DNA of 64,000 bases from Gordonia mangrovi (GTDB lineage Bacteria > Actinomycetota > Actinomycetes > Mycobacteriales > Mycobacteriaceae). Both the position numbers and the translations under genes were made by a program. Shown here piece by piece: positions 26,709-35,512 of the stretch; position 1 is the stretch's first letter, and each line of letters begins with the position of its first letter. The notes beneath the pieces were generated by a model. That model had not been told where the DNA came from. It worked only from the letters and a program-made list of their open reading frames with translations, and searched no databases. The stretch covers positions 2,232,001-2,296,000 of the forward strand of contig NZ_CP102850.1 of the NCBI RefSeq assembly GCF_024734075.1. Reading direction: 5' to 3'.

Positions 26709-27818
26709 TCACTCATGGACGATCAGCCCTCGAAGATTGGTCCCGTTCAGCATGTCCTCGATGCCGTTGTTGACGTCGTCGAGGCGGTAGGTTGTCGTCA
26801 CCAGTTCGTCGAGCTTGAGATCGTGGTTCTGGTAGAGGCCGAGGAGCCGATTGATGTCCGTCGTCGGATTGCAGTCTCCCCACAACGTGCCGCGGATGGT
26901 CTTCTTGAACAGTGCCAGTTCGGTTCCCGAGACATGGACGTTGAGCTTTGCGAACTGATTCAGTCCGGTGACGACGACCGTTCCTCCCTTGGCTATCGCA
27001 GTGAAGGCGTCGGAGACATCGGATTCCTCGACGATGCCGATGGTGACGATGGCTTTGTCGGCGCCGACCCCGTTCGTCAGATCCCGGGCGATCTGATGGG
27101 CCTCCTCGTGCGTGGACACCGCGTGGGTTGCACCGAAGTCCAGTGCGGCCTTCATCTTGTTCTCGAGCGGGTCGACCGCGATGATGTGCTTGGCCCCCGC
27201 AAACCGGGCCCCCTGCACCGCGTTGACGCCGATTCCGCCGATCCCGTACACGATCACCGTCTCACCGGGCACGACGTCGGCGGCGTTGACCGCTGATCCC
27301 CAGCCGGTGGGTACCCCGCAGCCCATCAGGGCGGCGGTTTCCAGCGGAATACTCGGATCGATCTTGATCACCGAGGTGTGGTGCACGGTCGAGTACTGGC
27401 TGAATGTTCCCAGCATGCACATCGCCCCGTAGTCGCCGCGCGGGCCAGTGAACACGTAGCGATCGCCAGGCAGGAAGCCTTGCAGGATGGTCTCGCCCAT
27501 GTCGCAGATCGCCTGTTGTCCGGTGGCGCAGTAGTGACAGGTGCCGCAACTGGGCAGCGACGTGCACACGACGTGGTCGCCGGGGCGGACCCGGGTGACC
27601 GCTGGCCCTACTTCTTCGACGACGCCGGCACCCTCGTGGCCGAGCACCATCGGGGTGCGGACTTCCAGGTCCCCCTGGCCGGGGTGGACATCCGTGTGGC
27701 AGATTCCTGACGCGACCCATCGGATCAGGACCTCCCCTTCGGCAGGTCCTTTCAGGTCGAGTTCGACGACCTCGACGGGCTGGCCGACCTCATAGACGAC
27801 CGCACTCTTTGTTTTCAT
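26709..27818 (-). CDS. NDMA-dependent (mycofactocin-type) zinc alcohol dehydrogenase
   Basis: This 369-residue medium-chain dehydrogenase has catalytic zinc ligands in SGICHTDVHPG and GHEGAG, and the structural zinc cluster CGTCHYCATGQQAICD. The cofactor-binding motif is YGIGGIGVNAVQGARFAGA. The sequence matches the NDMA-dependent alcohol dehydrogenase group (Rxyl_3153/AdhB type), whose tightly bound nicotinamide is recycled through mycofactocin. The ATG at 27818 has GAGGTGG upstream; the in-frame GTG at 27827 lies inside that ribosome site. It follows the mycofactocin-type SDR on the same strand after a hairpin. A primary alcohol is the likely substrate. Confidence 0.88.
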   Translation of the reverse strand: MKTKSAVVYEVGQPVEVVELDLKGPAEGEVLIRWVASGICHTDVHPGQGDLEVRTPMVLGHEGAGVVEEVGPAVTRVRPGDHVVCTSLPSCGTCHYCATGQQAICDMGETILQGFLPGDRYVFTGPRGDYGAMCMLGTFSQYSTVHHTSVIKIDPSIPLETAALMGCGVPTGWGSAVNAADVVPGETVIVYGIGGIGVNAVQGARFAGAKHIIAVDPLENKMKAALDFGATHAVSTHEEAHQIARDLTNGVGADKAIVTIGIVEESDVSDAFTAIAKGGTVVVTGLNQFAKLNVHVSGTELALFKKTIRGTLWGDCNPTTDINRLLGLYQNHDLKLDELVTTTYRLDDVNNGIEDMLNGTNLRGLIVHE

Positions 27819-27844
27819 GGTGACCACCTCTTGCTTTCTGCTGG

Positions 27845-27867
27845 CCGGCCGTCCAACTGACGGCCGG
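27845..27867 (-). terminator. Hairpin between SDR and alcohol dehydrogenase genes
   Basis: CCGGCCGTC and GACGGCCGG form perfect 9-base arms around a 5-base loop. The hairpin lies between the SDR stop and the alcohol dehydrogenase start on the minus strand. It may terminate or attenuate read-through, or stabilise the upstream transcript end. Confidence 0.5.
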
Positions 27868-27952
27868 AGTATTCGTTCTCTCGAACAGGGGAATAGAAAA
27901 TGCTGCCGGATATTTCACATGGCGCTTCGGCATCCGGGTTGCGCCCATCGAC

Positions 27953-28795
27953 CTAGTGCCGAACGAGGTACCCGGCATCGACGAATTGTTTGCTACCGGT
28001 CACATAGCGGGATTCATCCGATGCCAGATAGAGCACCGCGTCGGCGACGTCTTCGGGTTCGATGAGGTCGACCGGCAGCATGTTCGTTCGCTGGAACGCC
28101 GACATCGCGTCCTCGGTGGACACGTCACCCTGGTCGGGGAGGAACAATTGGTAGGTCCGCTGATTCTGCACCATCGTGGTGCGAACAGCGGTGGGATGCA
28201 GGGTGTTGACCCGGATCGATTCGGGGGCCAGCTCATTGGCGAGCGATTGCGCGAGACCAATGACTCCGTGTTTGCTAGCGCTGTAGTGAGACGTACCGGC
28301 CGAACCTCTGATTCCGAGGTTCGAACTGGTGATGATGATGGAGCCGCCGCGATTTCCGGCACGAATGTGGGGCACGCCGGCCTTGATCGTGGCCCAGACG
28401 CCGGTGAGATTCACATCGATCACCGTCTGCCAATCGTGTTCGGTCAGTTCCCAAGCCGCTCCTTGATGGGTGAAGATCCCGGCGTTCGCGACAATCACAT
28501 CGAGCCGACCGAGTTCGGCCACGCCTTCGTCGACAACCCGGGTGAGTTGGTCGACGTCGCGAACGTCGGCTATCCGCGATACCACTCTCCGATCGAACTT
28601 CTCGATCAGTTCTGCGGTCTGGGCAAGATCGTCTTCGGTTGCGCCGGCGTAAAATTCCGAGACGCTCTCGACGTCACGGCAGATGTCCACGGCGATGATG
28701 TCTGCGCCTTCCTCGGCGAGTCGAACCGCTTCGGCTCGTCCCTGCCCTCGTGCCGCTCCGGTGATCAGCGCGACTTTGTTGGCCACACGCCCCAT
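27953..28795 (-). CDS. Mycofactocin-coupled SDR oxidoreductase
   Basis: This 280-residue short-chain dehydrogenase starts at the ATG behind AGGAG (28795). The Rossmann motif ITGAARGQGRAEAVRLAEEGADIIAVDIC is followed by an insertion after the second strand (VESVSEFYAGATEDDLAQTAELIE). That insertion is diagnostic of the mycofactocin-associated SDR subfamily, which holds NAD(H) non-exchangeably. The catalytic S-Y-K are present (ITSSNLG, HYSASKHG). Loss of normal cofactor exchange means it needs mycofactocin redox recycling. It lies 43 bases after the aquaglyceroporin gene. The substrate is probably an alcohol or secondary alcohol. Confidence 0.9.
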   Translation of the reverse strand: MGRVANKVALITGAARGQGRAEAVRLAEEGADIIAVDICRDVESVSEFYAGATEDDLAQTAELIEKFDRRVVSRIADVRDVDQLTRVVDEGVAELGRLDVIVANAGIFTHQGAAWELTEHDWQTVIDVNLTGVWATIKAGVPHIRAGNRGGSIIITSSNLGIRGSAGTSHYSASKHGVIGLAQSLANELAPESIRVNTLHPTAVRTTMVQNQRTYQLFLPDQGDVSTEDAMSAFQRTNMLPVDLIEPEDVADAVLYLASDESRYVTGSKQFVDAGYLVRH

Positions 28796-28838
28796 GAGTT
28801 TCTCCTTCTGATTCGGTTGACTGTTGACATGGCTGAAA

Positions 28839-29666
28839 TCACTTGTCGGACGATGCTGTTTCGATGACTTCGTGGGTGTCGGGGTTCTGGACGTTTCTGC
28901 CGATCTCTGGTGTCGCCCACGGCAGGAGTCGGCCGATGACGGCGTCGTAGATGAGAATGCCCAGGGGCCCGCCGATGAGGGGTCCGGCGATCGGCACCCA
29001 CCAGAAGGACTGATGTGCCGTGAAGGCGTCACTGTAGCCACAGAGCCATGCGAGTAGCCGCGGGCCGAAGTCACGCGCGGGGTTGATGGCATAGCCGCCG
29101 TTGACGGCGAGCACCATGATGCCGACGGTCACGCTGAGCCCGATCAGCAGCGGTGCGAGGTTGGCCATCGGCGGAGCATTCCGCGCGTCGATCAACGCGG
29201 CGATGATGATGAGAAGGAGCGCAGTCGCGATGATCTGGTTGCGTAGTGCGCCACCATTCGAAACAAAATCCTGTGCCTGAGTGGTGAAGATAGTCAGCCC
29301 TTTGGTTCTGTCCGGGTCGAACTGGCTGATCGCCTCCGAATACTCCCACCGGATCAGCGCGGCCGCGAAGAATGCGGCCAATGTCTGAACGGTTATGTAC
29401 GGCAGTACTTTTCGCCATGGGAACCCTCGCCGGCAGGCGAAGGCCAGCGTGACAGCCGGATTGAGGTGAGCGCCACTGATTCCACCCGAGATATAGATCG
29501 CGAATGCCACGGCCAGACCCCATGCCCACGCGACCGTCTCCAGCGAGCCGGTGTCATAGATGGTCAATTGCGCAATCGCGCCGAGACCGCAGACCAGGAA
29601 AATGAAGGTTCCGAAGAACTCAGCCGTGAGTTCGCCACGTAGGGTGCGGCGTGGAATACCGGTCAT
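28839..29666 (-). CDS. MIP-family aquaglyceroporin (GlpF-like)
   Basis: This 275-residue channel has six membrane helices and both half-helix motifs: GAHLNPAVT near residue 66 and AINPARDFGPR near 203. Asp after the second NPAR is typical of glycerol facilitators rather than strict water channels. The ATG at 29666 has GGAGGAA upstream. It begins a minus-strand run with the SDR and the alcohol dehydrogenase, so it probably admits the small alcohol, diol or glycerol that those enzymes oxidise. A candidate activator site lies about 105 bases upstream of the start. Confidence 0.9.
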   Translation of the reverse strand: MTGIPRRTLRGELTAEFFGTFIFLVCGLGAIAQLTIYDTGSLETVAWAWGLAVAFAIYISGGISGAHLNPAVTLAFACRRGFPWRKVLPYITVQTLAAFFAAALIRWEYSEAISQFDPDRTKGLTIFTTQAQDFVSNGGALRNQIIATALLLIIIAALIDARNAPPMANLAPLLIGLSVTVGIMVLAVNGGYAINPARDFGPRLLAWLCGYSDAFTAHQSFWWVPIAGPLIGGPLGILIYDAVIGRLLPWATPEIGRNVQNPDTHEVIETASSDK

Positions 29667-29771
29667 GAACTTCCTCCGATGGGAGATGTTCGCGTGTGCG
29701 AGAAAACGCGTGATGAGCGAACGTGATTGTGATGTGTCACACAATGATCGCGCCGTGCAGAGTGTGGCGGG

Positions 29772-29788
29772 TGTTCAGTTCGTGGACA
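29772..29788. promoter_or_regulatory. Shared operator, copy 1 (upstream of the aquaglyceroporin gene)
   Basis: TGTTCA-N5-TGGACA, an inverted repeat with one mismatch, also occurs at 33108-33124 upstream of the amidohydrolase operon. The matching half-sites and spacing at two promoters in one module suggest binding by the AcoR-type regulator encoded between them. Confidence 0.5.
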
Positions 29789-29853
29789 ATTCGCCGACCG
29801 CGAGAGCAGACTGTGGGTCTGCTAGTCCGCGCGGAGCGCGATGTGCTCTGCAA

Positions 29854-31584
29854 TCACGAGGGGACGATGCGGTATCGGCGAATCTTCTTGTACAACGAGG
29901 TTCGTGACATCTGCAGCCGGGATGCTGCCGCGGATTTGTTCCAGTCGACGGCCGCCAGCGTGGATTGAATGACCTGGGCCTCGCCGAGCTCGATAGGGGT
30001 GAGACGTTCCCGGGTGACATCCGCCCGCCAGAACAGCTCGGGTAGGTCGTGCACCGAGATGGTGGACAGCCCACCTTGTGTGACAAGGCTCGACAGTACG
30101 GCGTCGAGTTCCCGGAAGTTGCCCGGCCACGAGTGCGTGCGTAACCGTTGTAGCGCAGCCGGTGTCAAAGTTCGAGGGCCTGCGGGTGCCTGCGCGGCTC
30201 GGCTGGTCGCGAGGGCTTCGATGACACCCGGACGCTCTCGAACGGGAGCCACCCGGACCGCACGGGCGGCCAGTGGCGTCGCGATCTTCTCCACCGACCT
30301 CGCGTTGTCACACGTCGCGGTCACGCCGACGAAGCGTGCCTGTCGTGCTGGTGTCCGCAGTATCGTGCCCAGGTAGCTGCACACTTGGCTGGGTAGTGCA
30401 TCGACGTGAGTGATCAGGACGTCGCCGGCCCCACGTTGGACCGCCGCGATCAGCTCGTCGATATCCGACAACGGATCGAGGCAGTCGTGGACGTAGAGGT
30501 CCCCGGATTCCGGTGGGTCGCAGCGGCCGCCCAGCCCGAACGCTTGTCGGAGAAGCGTCGATTTCCCCGTTCCGGCCTCACCGTAAAGGAGGGGCGTTTC
30601 GCCGGAATCGAGCTTCCTTCGCACTGAAGTGCTCAGGTCCTCGTCGGTCTCGGATGCGCTGGCCCGCGGGGACCCACCGCCGTGCGCCGTTCGGCGGTGC
30701 AGCCGAACGATCGCACCGATGAGTAGGTCACCGTTCTCGATGGGGACCACGGTCGCATCCATCACCACCGATCCGATCGGGAGCGCAACGGTGGCGACAG
30801 ATTGCGCATGGGCCGCGCGAACCGTGTCGAGCACCATGCGGTGATCGAGGTCGAGGGCTCCGCCTTCGTCATTCGCGATGAACAGCGCGTCATTCACGAC
30901 GAAGATCGGTGTCGCGCGCCGACGCGGTTCTGCCAGGAAACGGTCGAACAGGATGCGTTCGTGGGCGCTGCTGTCGTCGACGATCCGCCGCTCGAGGTCG
31001 GTGACCCCGCGGAGCACCATGGGCAACATCAGTTTGCTGTAGTCGTCGGCGCGACACATCAGGTTCAGAACACCAAGGGCATGGCGCGTGAGCGGGTGCC
31101 GTATGGGTGCCGACGCGCAACAGAAGACGTCGAGTGAATCCTTGAAGTGCTCGCCGGCCAACACGACCGCGGGCCGTTCGGTCGCCAGCGCCGTACCCAT
31201 GCCATTGGTGCCCACCTGGTCTTCGTTGAAGTTGAAACCAGGTGCGACGAAATGGTTGTCGAGTACAGAGCCAGATCGTCGGTCCGCCGAGTGGCGCCAC
31301 ACGATCGTACTGTCACGGTCAGCCAGTGTGACGCTGATTCCTGCATCGGCAACCTGCTCCGACAGCGACTCCAGGACTGGCGCTGCAAGTCGGAGGAACC
31401 GGGCCTCGGGGTCGTACTCCACCGGCCGCAACTCGAGCGAGTCGCGGCGCACCCGATAACCGGCCGAACGTTTCCACGACTCGGCGATCTGCTCCCGCAT
31501 CGAGGCTTCTGATGTCACAACACTGTCCTTGCCAAGTACCGATGGACATCCTATCCGCTGCGTGCGCTCGGTGGTGCAGGTCAT
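29854..31584 (-). CDS. AcoR/MimR-type transcriptional activator lacking the sigma54-contact motif
   Basis: This 576-residue regulator has a GAF-like sensor at about residues 35-200 (IAESWKRSAGYRVRR, FNEDQVGTNGMGTALA), which is the AcoR signature. A degenerate AAA+ domain follows with Walker A GEAGTGKST (335-343) and a Walker B-like DVLITHVDA (388-396), then WPGNFREL, and a Fis-type helix-turn-helix ends the protein (about 534-572). The span between the Walker motifs has no GAFTGA loop, so it should not act through sigma54, which these actinobacteria lack. The family controls alkane, alcohol and acetoin genes (MimR, AcoR). Its start overlaps the MIP18 gene (ATGA). Confidence 0.85.
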   Translation of the reverse strand: MTCTTERTQRIGCPSVLGKDSVVTSEASMREQIAESWKRSAGYRVRRDSLELRPVEYDPEARFLRLAAPVLESLSEQVADAGISVTLADRDSTIVWRHSADRRSGSVLDNHFVAPGFNFNEDQVGTNGMGTALATERPAVVLAGEHFKDSLDVFCCASAPIRHPLTRHALGVLNLMCRADDYSKLMLPMVLRGVTDLERRIVDDSSAHERILFDRFLAEPRRRATPIFVVNDALFIANDEGGALDLDHRMVLDTVRAAHAQSVATVALPIGSVVMDATVVPIENGDLLIGAIVRLHRRTAHGGGSPRASASETDEDLSTSVRRKLDSGETPLLYGEAGTGKSTLLRQAFGLGGRCDPPESGDLYVHDCLDPLSDIDELIAAVQRGAGDVLITHVDALPSQVCSYLGTILRTPARQARFVGVTATCDNARSVEKIATPLAARAVRVAPVRERPGVIEALATSRAAQAPAGPRTLTPAALQRLRTHSWPGNFRELDAVLSSLVTQGGLSTISVHDLPELFWRADVTRERLTPIELGEAQVIQSTLAAVDWNKSAAASRLQMSRTSLYKKIRRYRIVPS

Positions 31585-31952
31585 GGGATTCGAAGATCAG
31601 CCCGGCCCGCACGACCGGCCACCGCCTCACGGTGACTCCGCAACTGCAATGAGGCGGCCGGCGTGAGCATCTCGGCGGTCCAATGCTGGCCATGATCGAA
31701 ACTGCATTCGACACCGGTCACGCCGACGACATCACCGAGGCACTCCTCGATCGACATCTCGAAGTAGGGGAGTTGATGACACATCGGCGCCGTCAACCGC
31801 AGTGCGATCCGCACGAGTCCGTCGTCATCTGCATCGACGCTCTCGACCATCCCCATGTCAACGATCGACAGTGGTACATCGGCCGCGACGCTGCACGGGT
31901 CGACGACCCCCGCCAGCTTCTCCAGGATGGTTTCCACTGATGGCGTGATCAT
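31581..31952 (-). CDS. MIP18/DUF59-family metal-sulfur assembly protein
   Basis: This 123-residue protein contains the DUF59 pattern VPLSIVDMGMVESVDADDDGLVRIALRLTAPMCHQLPYFE, with the conserved Asp-x-Gly turn and a Cys (near residue 58) in the T-x-P-x-C position. Such proteins (SufT, PaaD, MIP18) help insert iron-sulfur or diiron centres. ATGA overlaps tie it to the amidohydrolase upstream and the regulator downstream. In propane-monooxygenase (prm/mim) clusters a DUF59 protein sits beside an amidohydrolase and is thought to serve monooxygenase maturation. No monooxygenase is in the window. Confidence 0.8.
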   Translation of the reverse strand: MITPSVETILEKLAGVVDPCSVAADVPLSIVDMGMVESVDADDDGLVRIALRLTAPMCHQLPYFEMSIEECLGDVVGVTGVECSFDHGQHWTAEMLTPAASLQLRSHREAVAGRAGRADLRIP

Positions 31953-33031
31953 TCCGCAACACCCTTCGAGAGTGTTGTCGAATACGGGTCTGCTTTGCCG
32001 CGCGCGCGCTCGATGGCGAACTCGTCGCCGGCGATACCGGCCGCGAGCACGGCTTCGTCGAGACCATGCATGGAAAGCCAGTTCTGCCCGAGGATCGCTC
32101 GCTTGACTGCCGGCGTGATCTCCGGGAGTCCCTCGCCTTCGCGTTGCTGTTCAGAGAATCCGAACTTCTCCCAGAACCACTGCAGCGGCGGATCCGGGTG
32201 CCAGACGCTGGCGCCGGTGGCCCAGATGATGCGCTGCAATGCGTCGGGTCCGGCCTGACTGACCAGGTCGGCCATGATGCGCACAAACGCGGCCGGCTTG
32301 GCGCAGGCAAGACTCGCGGTGATCTCGAGGTTGACCCAAACGTTGGAGAACCGTGCCAACTGGAATGCGGTTTCTTCGACAAAGGCCGCGCCGCCGTGAA
32401 CGACCTCGAATTGGAGATCAGGGAATGCATCCGCCGCAGCATCGATGTCGTCCATCCGGTAGTGCTCCATGGGAACCGGCCCCAACGGCACCGCTTTATG
32501 GATGGCGACCACCTTGATTCCGAGATCGAGACATTTTTGGAAGAGCGGGAACGCAATCTCCGGGTCGTCCATATGCCATCCCCGAACACCACTGGCACTG
32601 TAAGAATTCGGGTACAGCTTCAATCCGATGGGCGCAAGTTCCTCGACCTGCTGCTCCAAGGAGTCCACCGCTGCCTCAGGGAACATCGGGTCCACGCCCG
32701 CGTACACCTGAAATCGCTGCGGCCAGCGCTTTCGTGCCTCCCTGGCCTTGGCAAGGCCACTGCCGCCATCCTTGTACGCGGTCAGTGCCAGCACGTGGTG
32801 GCAGGCGATGTCGTAATCGCTTTCCAAGAACATCATCGAGGCGGCTTCATCGACTCCCCAATCTCGCACGTAATGCTCGCGAGGAATTCGATATCCGGCG
32901 GGGGACAATGCGTAGTGCGCACCGAAAATAGCGTTGGTGACACCCTCAGAATAGTGTCCTGCCGCGTTGTTGTCCGGCAGGTAATTGTAACTGTGCGTTG
33001 TCGCATCAACAACGAACACATCGTCGATCAT
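31949..33031 (-). CDS. Amidohydrolase-2 family protein (monooxygenase-cluster type)
   Basis: This 360-residue TIM-barrel protein starts at the ATG behind AAGGA (33031); the frame upstream is non-coding. It opens FVVDATTHSYNYLPDNNA, where usual metal-dependent homologues have D-x-H-x-H, so the first metal motif is only partly kept. Other marks are GLKLYPNSYSASGVRGWHMDD, VAIHKAVPLGPVP, FEVVHGGAAFVEETA and IIWATGASVWHPDPPLQWFWE. Homologues accompany diiron propane/phenol-type monooxygenases and are needed for their activity in an unclear way. It is the first gene of a three-gene coupled operon with DUF59 and the AcoR-type regulator. Confidence 0.8.
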   Translation of the reverse strand: MIDDVFVVDATTHSYNYLPDNNAAGHYSEGVTNAIFGAHYALSPAGYRIPREHYVRDWGVDEAASMMFLESDYDIACHHVLALTAYKDGGSGLAKAREARKRWPQRFQVYAGVDPMFPEAAVDSLEQQVEELAPIGLKLYPNSYSASGVRGWHMDDPEIAFPLFQKCLDLGIKVVAIHKAVPLGPVPMEHYRMDDIDAAADAFPDLQFEVVHGGAAFVEETAFQLARFSNVWVNLEITASLACAKPAAFVRIMADLVSQAGPDALQRIIWATGASVWHPDPPLQWFWEKFGFSEQQREGEGLPEITPAVKRAILGQNWLSMHGLDEAVLAAGIAGDEFAIERARGKADPYSTTLSKGVAE

Positions 33032-33107
33032 GGAATTCCTTAATTCGTTGGACTGAACCGCTGGAACTGAGACTAGAATCACAGCCTCATGCGGACAATG
33101 GCCTGCG

Positions 33108-33124
33108 TGTTCAACTTCTGGACA
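33108..33124. promoter_or_regulatory. Shared operator, copy 2 (upstream of the amidohydrolase operon)
   Basis: TGTTCA-N5-TGGACA, the same half-sites and spacing as at 29772-29788, lies about 77 bases upstream of the amidohydrolase start. This would let the AcoR-type regulator control its own operon. Confidence 0.5.
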
Positions 33125-33260
33125 CACGCCGGACATGGCATCGGCGCGAGATGACCGTGCGCAGCGGGCTGCGTCGGGAAGGTGTCGGACTCGTTCGGGC
33201 TCGGCGGACAACCTCCGGCCACCCTTGCGGACGAATACCGTCCGTATGCCGGACCGGCTC

Positions 33261-34652
33261 TCAGTACCGCTCGATGCCAGGCGGAGTCCAGGTGTGGTCG
33301 AGCACAGGTGCTTTCGGTGCATACGTTCGCAGGTAGACGCGGAACGGACCGGCCGGAACCGGCAGCCAGTTGACCGACGGATCGGTGGGTCGGTGAGTGC
33401 TGAAGACGATGTCGATACTTCCGTCGGGTCGGCGCACGAGGTCCGGACGGCTGTCGCTCACGCTGTGTCGATTCTTGGGCACCAGATATCCATCGCCGTC
33501 GTAGGCCGTGACCGACCAGAAGGCGTCGGCCGGCGGTTCCTCGCCTGCAGCGAAGTGAAGTCGGTACGGCGACAGCCGACCGTCGAGGGGCAAGAGGTCA
33601 ACGCTCGAGAAGGCGGGGTTGTAGGCGGCTTCCGCGGGTGTGTTCGCTCCCAGGCCGATCTCTGCCACACCTGCTCGGGTGACGTAGTCGGTGCCGTAGT
33701 CGCCGATGTTGTCCGGCGGGGCACCCCAGCCGCGATTGCGCAGTGCGGTCGCCTGCTGCGATGCGCGTGCGGTCTCCGGCAGGGCGGCGGCTGCGGCGCG
33801 GACCGCTTGGTCCACCGCGGCTTGTGCCGCAGGCGACAGCCCGGCCTGGCTCACCCGCAGACCCGGTCCCACGCCGATCCGGGCGAGTTCGGCGACCGCG
33901 GCGGCGGCGCGGCGCGGCGCCGGGTTGTGTTTCATCGCCGCGCTGAGCGCGTCCAGCCAGGCGATACCGTCGGGCTGGCCGATCGATGTGACCGACTCGA
34001 AGTCGCATGTCGCCGACCGCGGGGCTCCTCCGGGCGGGGTCAGGCTGTAATGTTTCATCTTCTCGAATGCGGCACGTTGGTCGGCCTCGTCACCGGCCAG
34101 TGTGCGTCCGATGAGCCAGAGGCGCGCGTGATCGACGGTGATGGTCGTCGCCCCGGGCACCGTGCCGGGGTTCCCGGACCAACTGATCGCGTAGCGACCC
34201 GCGTCGGATCCCGTGGTGCGGGACCCGACGTAGGCCGCCACGTTCGTGTATGGGTCCATCAACTGGAACGAGAAATAGCGGTCGCCCATATCCGGGTGCG
34301 ACAGCACGACGGGTCCCTTGCTGAGGTCGATGTTCGCCATCGAGTACAGGGTGTCGACGTTCGGCGCGACCACGATGTGTGCCTCCGGCTTCATGAAGTG
34401 GTCGCTGGAAGTCAGCAGGTTGATCGTTGATTCGCCGCGATGACCGGCGCAGGGTGTACTCGCGGATTCCGCGCGCACACGCTCGAACTCCATCAACGGG
34501 AACCCGTACGTGAAGGCCTTGGTGGCGATGACTGCCGCTTGAACTGCATTGGGCGGACTATCCGGGACGGCTTCGGCCGGTCCGGCGCCGACTGCCCCCA
34601 GGACGCCGGCGACGATCAGAGACAAAGCGGCGGTGCTGCGTCGAAGAGTCAC
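33261..34652 (-). CDS. Secreted DUF1254/DUF1214 protein
   Basis: From the GTG at 34652 this is 463 residues and begins with a textbook signal peptide (TLRRSTAALSLIVAGVLGAV, cleavage after AEA). An ATG at 34715 would add a 21-residue leader and leave only 32 bases to the divergent TetR start, so I prefer the GTG. The N-terminal DUF1254 half contains TYGFPLMEFERVR and VVAPNVDTLYSMANIDLSKGPVVLSHPD. The C-terminal DUF1214 half contains FWSVTAYDGDGYLVPKNRHSVSD and ends NWLPVPAGPFRVYLRTYAPK. These proteins are exported and widespread, with no agreed function. The divergent TetR gene is a likely regulator. Confidence 0.85.
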   Translation of the reverse strand: MTLRRSTAALSLIVAGVLGAVGAGPAEAVPDSPPNAVQAAVIATKAFTYGFPLMEFERVRAESASTPCAGHRGESTINLLTSSDHFMKPEAHIVVAPNVDTLYSMANIDLSKGPVVLSHPDMGDRYFSFQLMDPYTNVAAYVGSRTTGSDAGRYAISWSGNPGTVPGATTITVDHARLWLIGRTLAGDEADQRAAFEKMKHYSLTPPGGAPRSATCDFESVTSIGQPDGIAWLDALSAAMKHNPAPRRAAAAVAELARIGVGPGLRVSQAGLSPAAQAAVDQAVRAAAAALPETARASQQATALRNRGWGAPPDNIGDYGTDYVTRAGVAEIGLGANTPAEAAYNPAFSSVDLLPLDGRLSPYRLHFAAGEEPPADAFWSVTAYDGDGYLVPKNRHSVSDSRPDLVRRPDGSIDIVFSTHRPTDPSVNWLPVPAGPFRVYLRTYAPKAPVLDHTWTPPGIERY

Positions 34653-34747
34653 GGCGCGAATTAAACACGCGTGCGTTCCCAAAGACAACCCTGCCCGAGA
34701 CGGGCGGGGCTTCATGGCAGAATGCAGGCCAGGTGAAAGGGGGTGCC

Positions 34748-35419
34748 GTGCCCGACGCTGGCAGCTCGTCCGCTGCGGTGCCGCTGCCTCGCGGCCGACA
34801 CAAGCTCTCCACTGGCGAGGTGCGCGCGTCGCAACGAGCCCGGCTGCTCCAGGCGATGGAGGAGCTCGTCAGCGAACTCGGCTATGCCGGCGCCAGTGTG
34901 CCCAAAGTGGTGCGGCGGGCGCGGGTCTCCGACCGCACGTTCTATTCGCTCTTCGCCGACAAAGCGGACTGCTTCATTGCGGTCTGCGAGCAACTCGGCG
35001 ATGGTCTGCGGGATCTGATGAACCAGTCGGTCGCCGGGATCGCCGAGGTCGACGATCCGTTTCGCGCATTCGACGAGGGCGTCGCCCAGTACCTCGAGCT
35101 GTGGGCCGCGCGGCCCGCCGCGTCCTGGGCGTACTTCGTGGAATTGCCGGCGGTGGGCCCGCGGGCGTTCGAGTCCCGCGACGGCCGTGCTGCGCTCTTC
35201 GCAGAGTCGTTGCGGCACATCGGTATCGCGCTTCGCGGGCGAGCCGGGATCGGCGGCGAGCCGACGACCGTCGAAGCGACGGCGGCAGCAGCTGTGGCCG
35301 TGGAGTTGGTTGCCCGCGAGGTCCGTGCACGACGAGTCGACAACCTTCGGTCGATTCACGACGACCTCCGCCACGTGTTGTTGCTGTTGCTGCTTGGACG
35401 GTCGCTCGACGTGGTCTGA
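34748..35419 (+). CDS. TetR-family regulator
   Basis: This 223-residue regulator starts at the GTG behind AAAGGGGG; a GTG five codons earlier lies in front of that site. The DNA-binding domain spans about residues 20-65 (RARLLQAMEELVSELGYAGASVPKVVRRARVSDRTFYSLFADKADCF). The C-terminal half is helical with a leucine-rich end (LRHVLLLLLLGRSLDV). It is divergent from the DUF1254 gene with 95 bases between the chosen starts, the usual arrangement for a local repressor. The ligand is unknown. Confidence 0.85.
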   Translation: MPDAGSSSAAVPLPRGRHKLSTGEVRASQRARLLQAMEELVSELGYAGASVPKVVRRARVSDRTFYSLFADKADCFIAVCEQLGDGLRDLMNQSVAGIAEVDDPFRAFDEGVAQYLELWAARPAASWAYFVELPAVGPRAFESRDGRAALFAESLRHIGIALRGRAGIGGEPTTVEATAAAAVAVELVAREVRARRVDNLRSIHDDLRHVLLLLLLGRSLDVV

Positions 35420-35512
35420 TGCGGTTTGACGGCTATCCAAGGGTGCGTGCCGATCCGGATCTGGCCGAACAGCGGGTGGCCCACCGGCCTGCAGTGCTAC
35501 CGTCAGTGAAAC

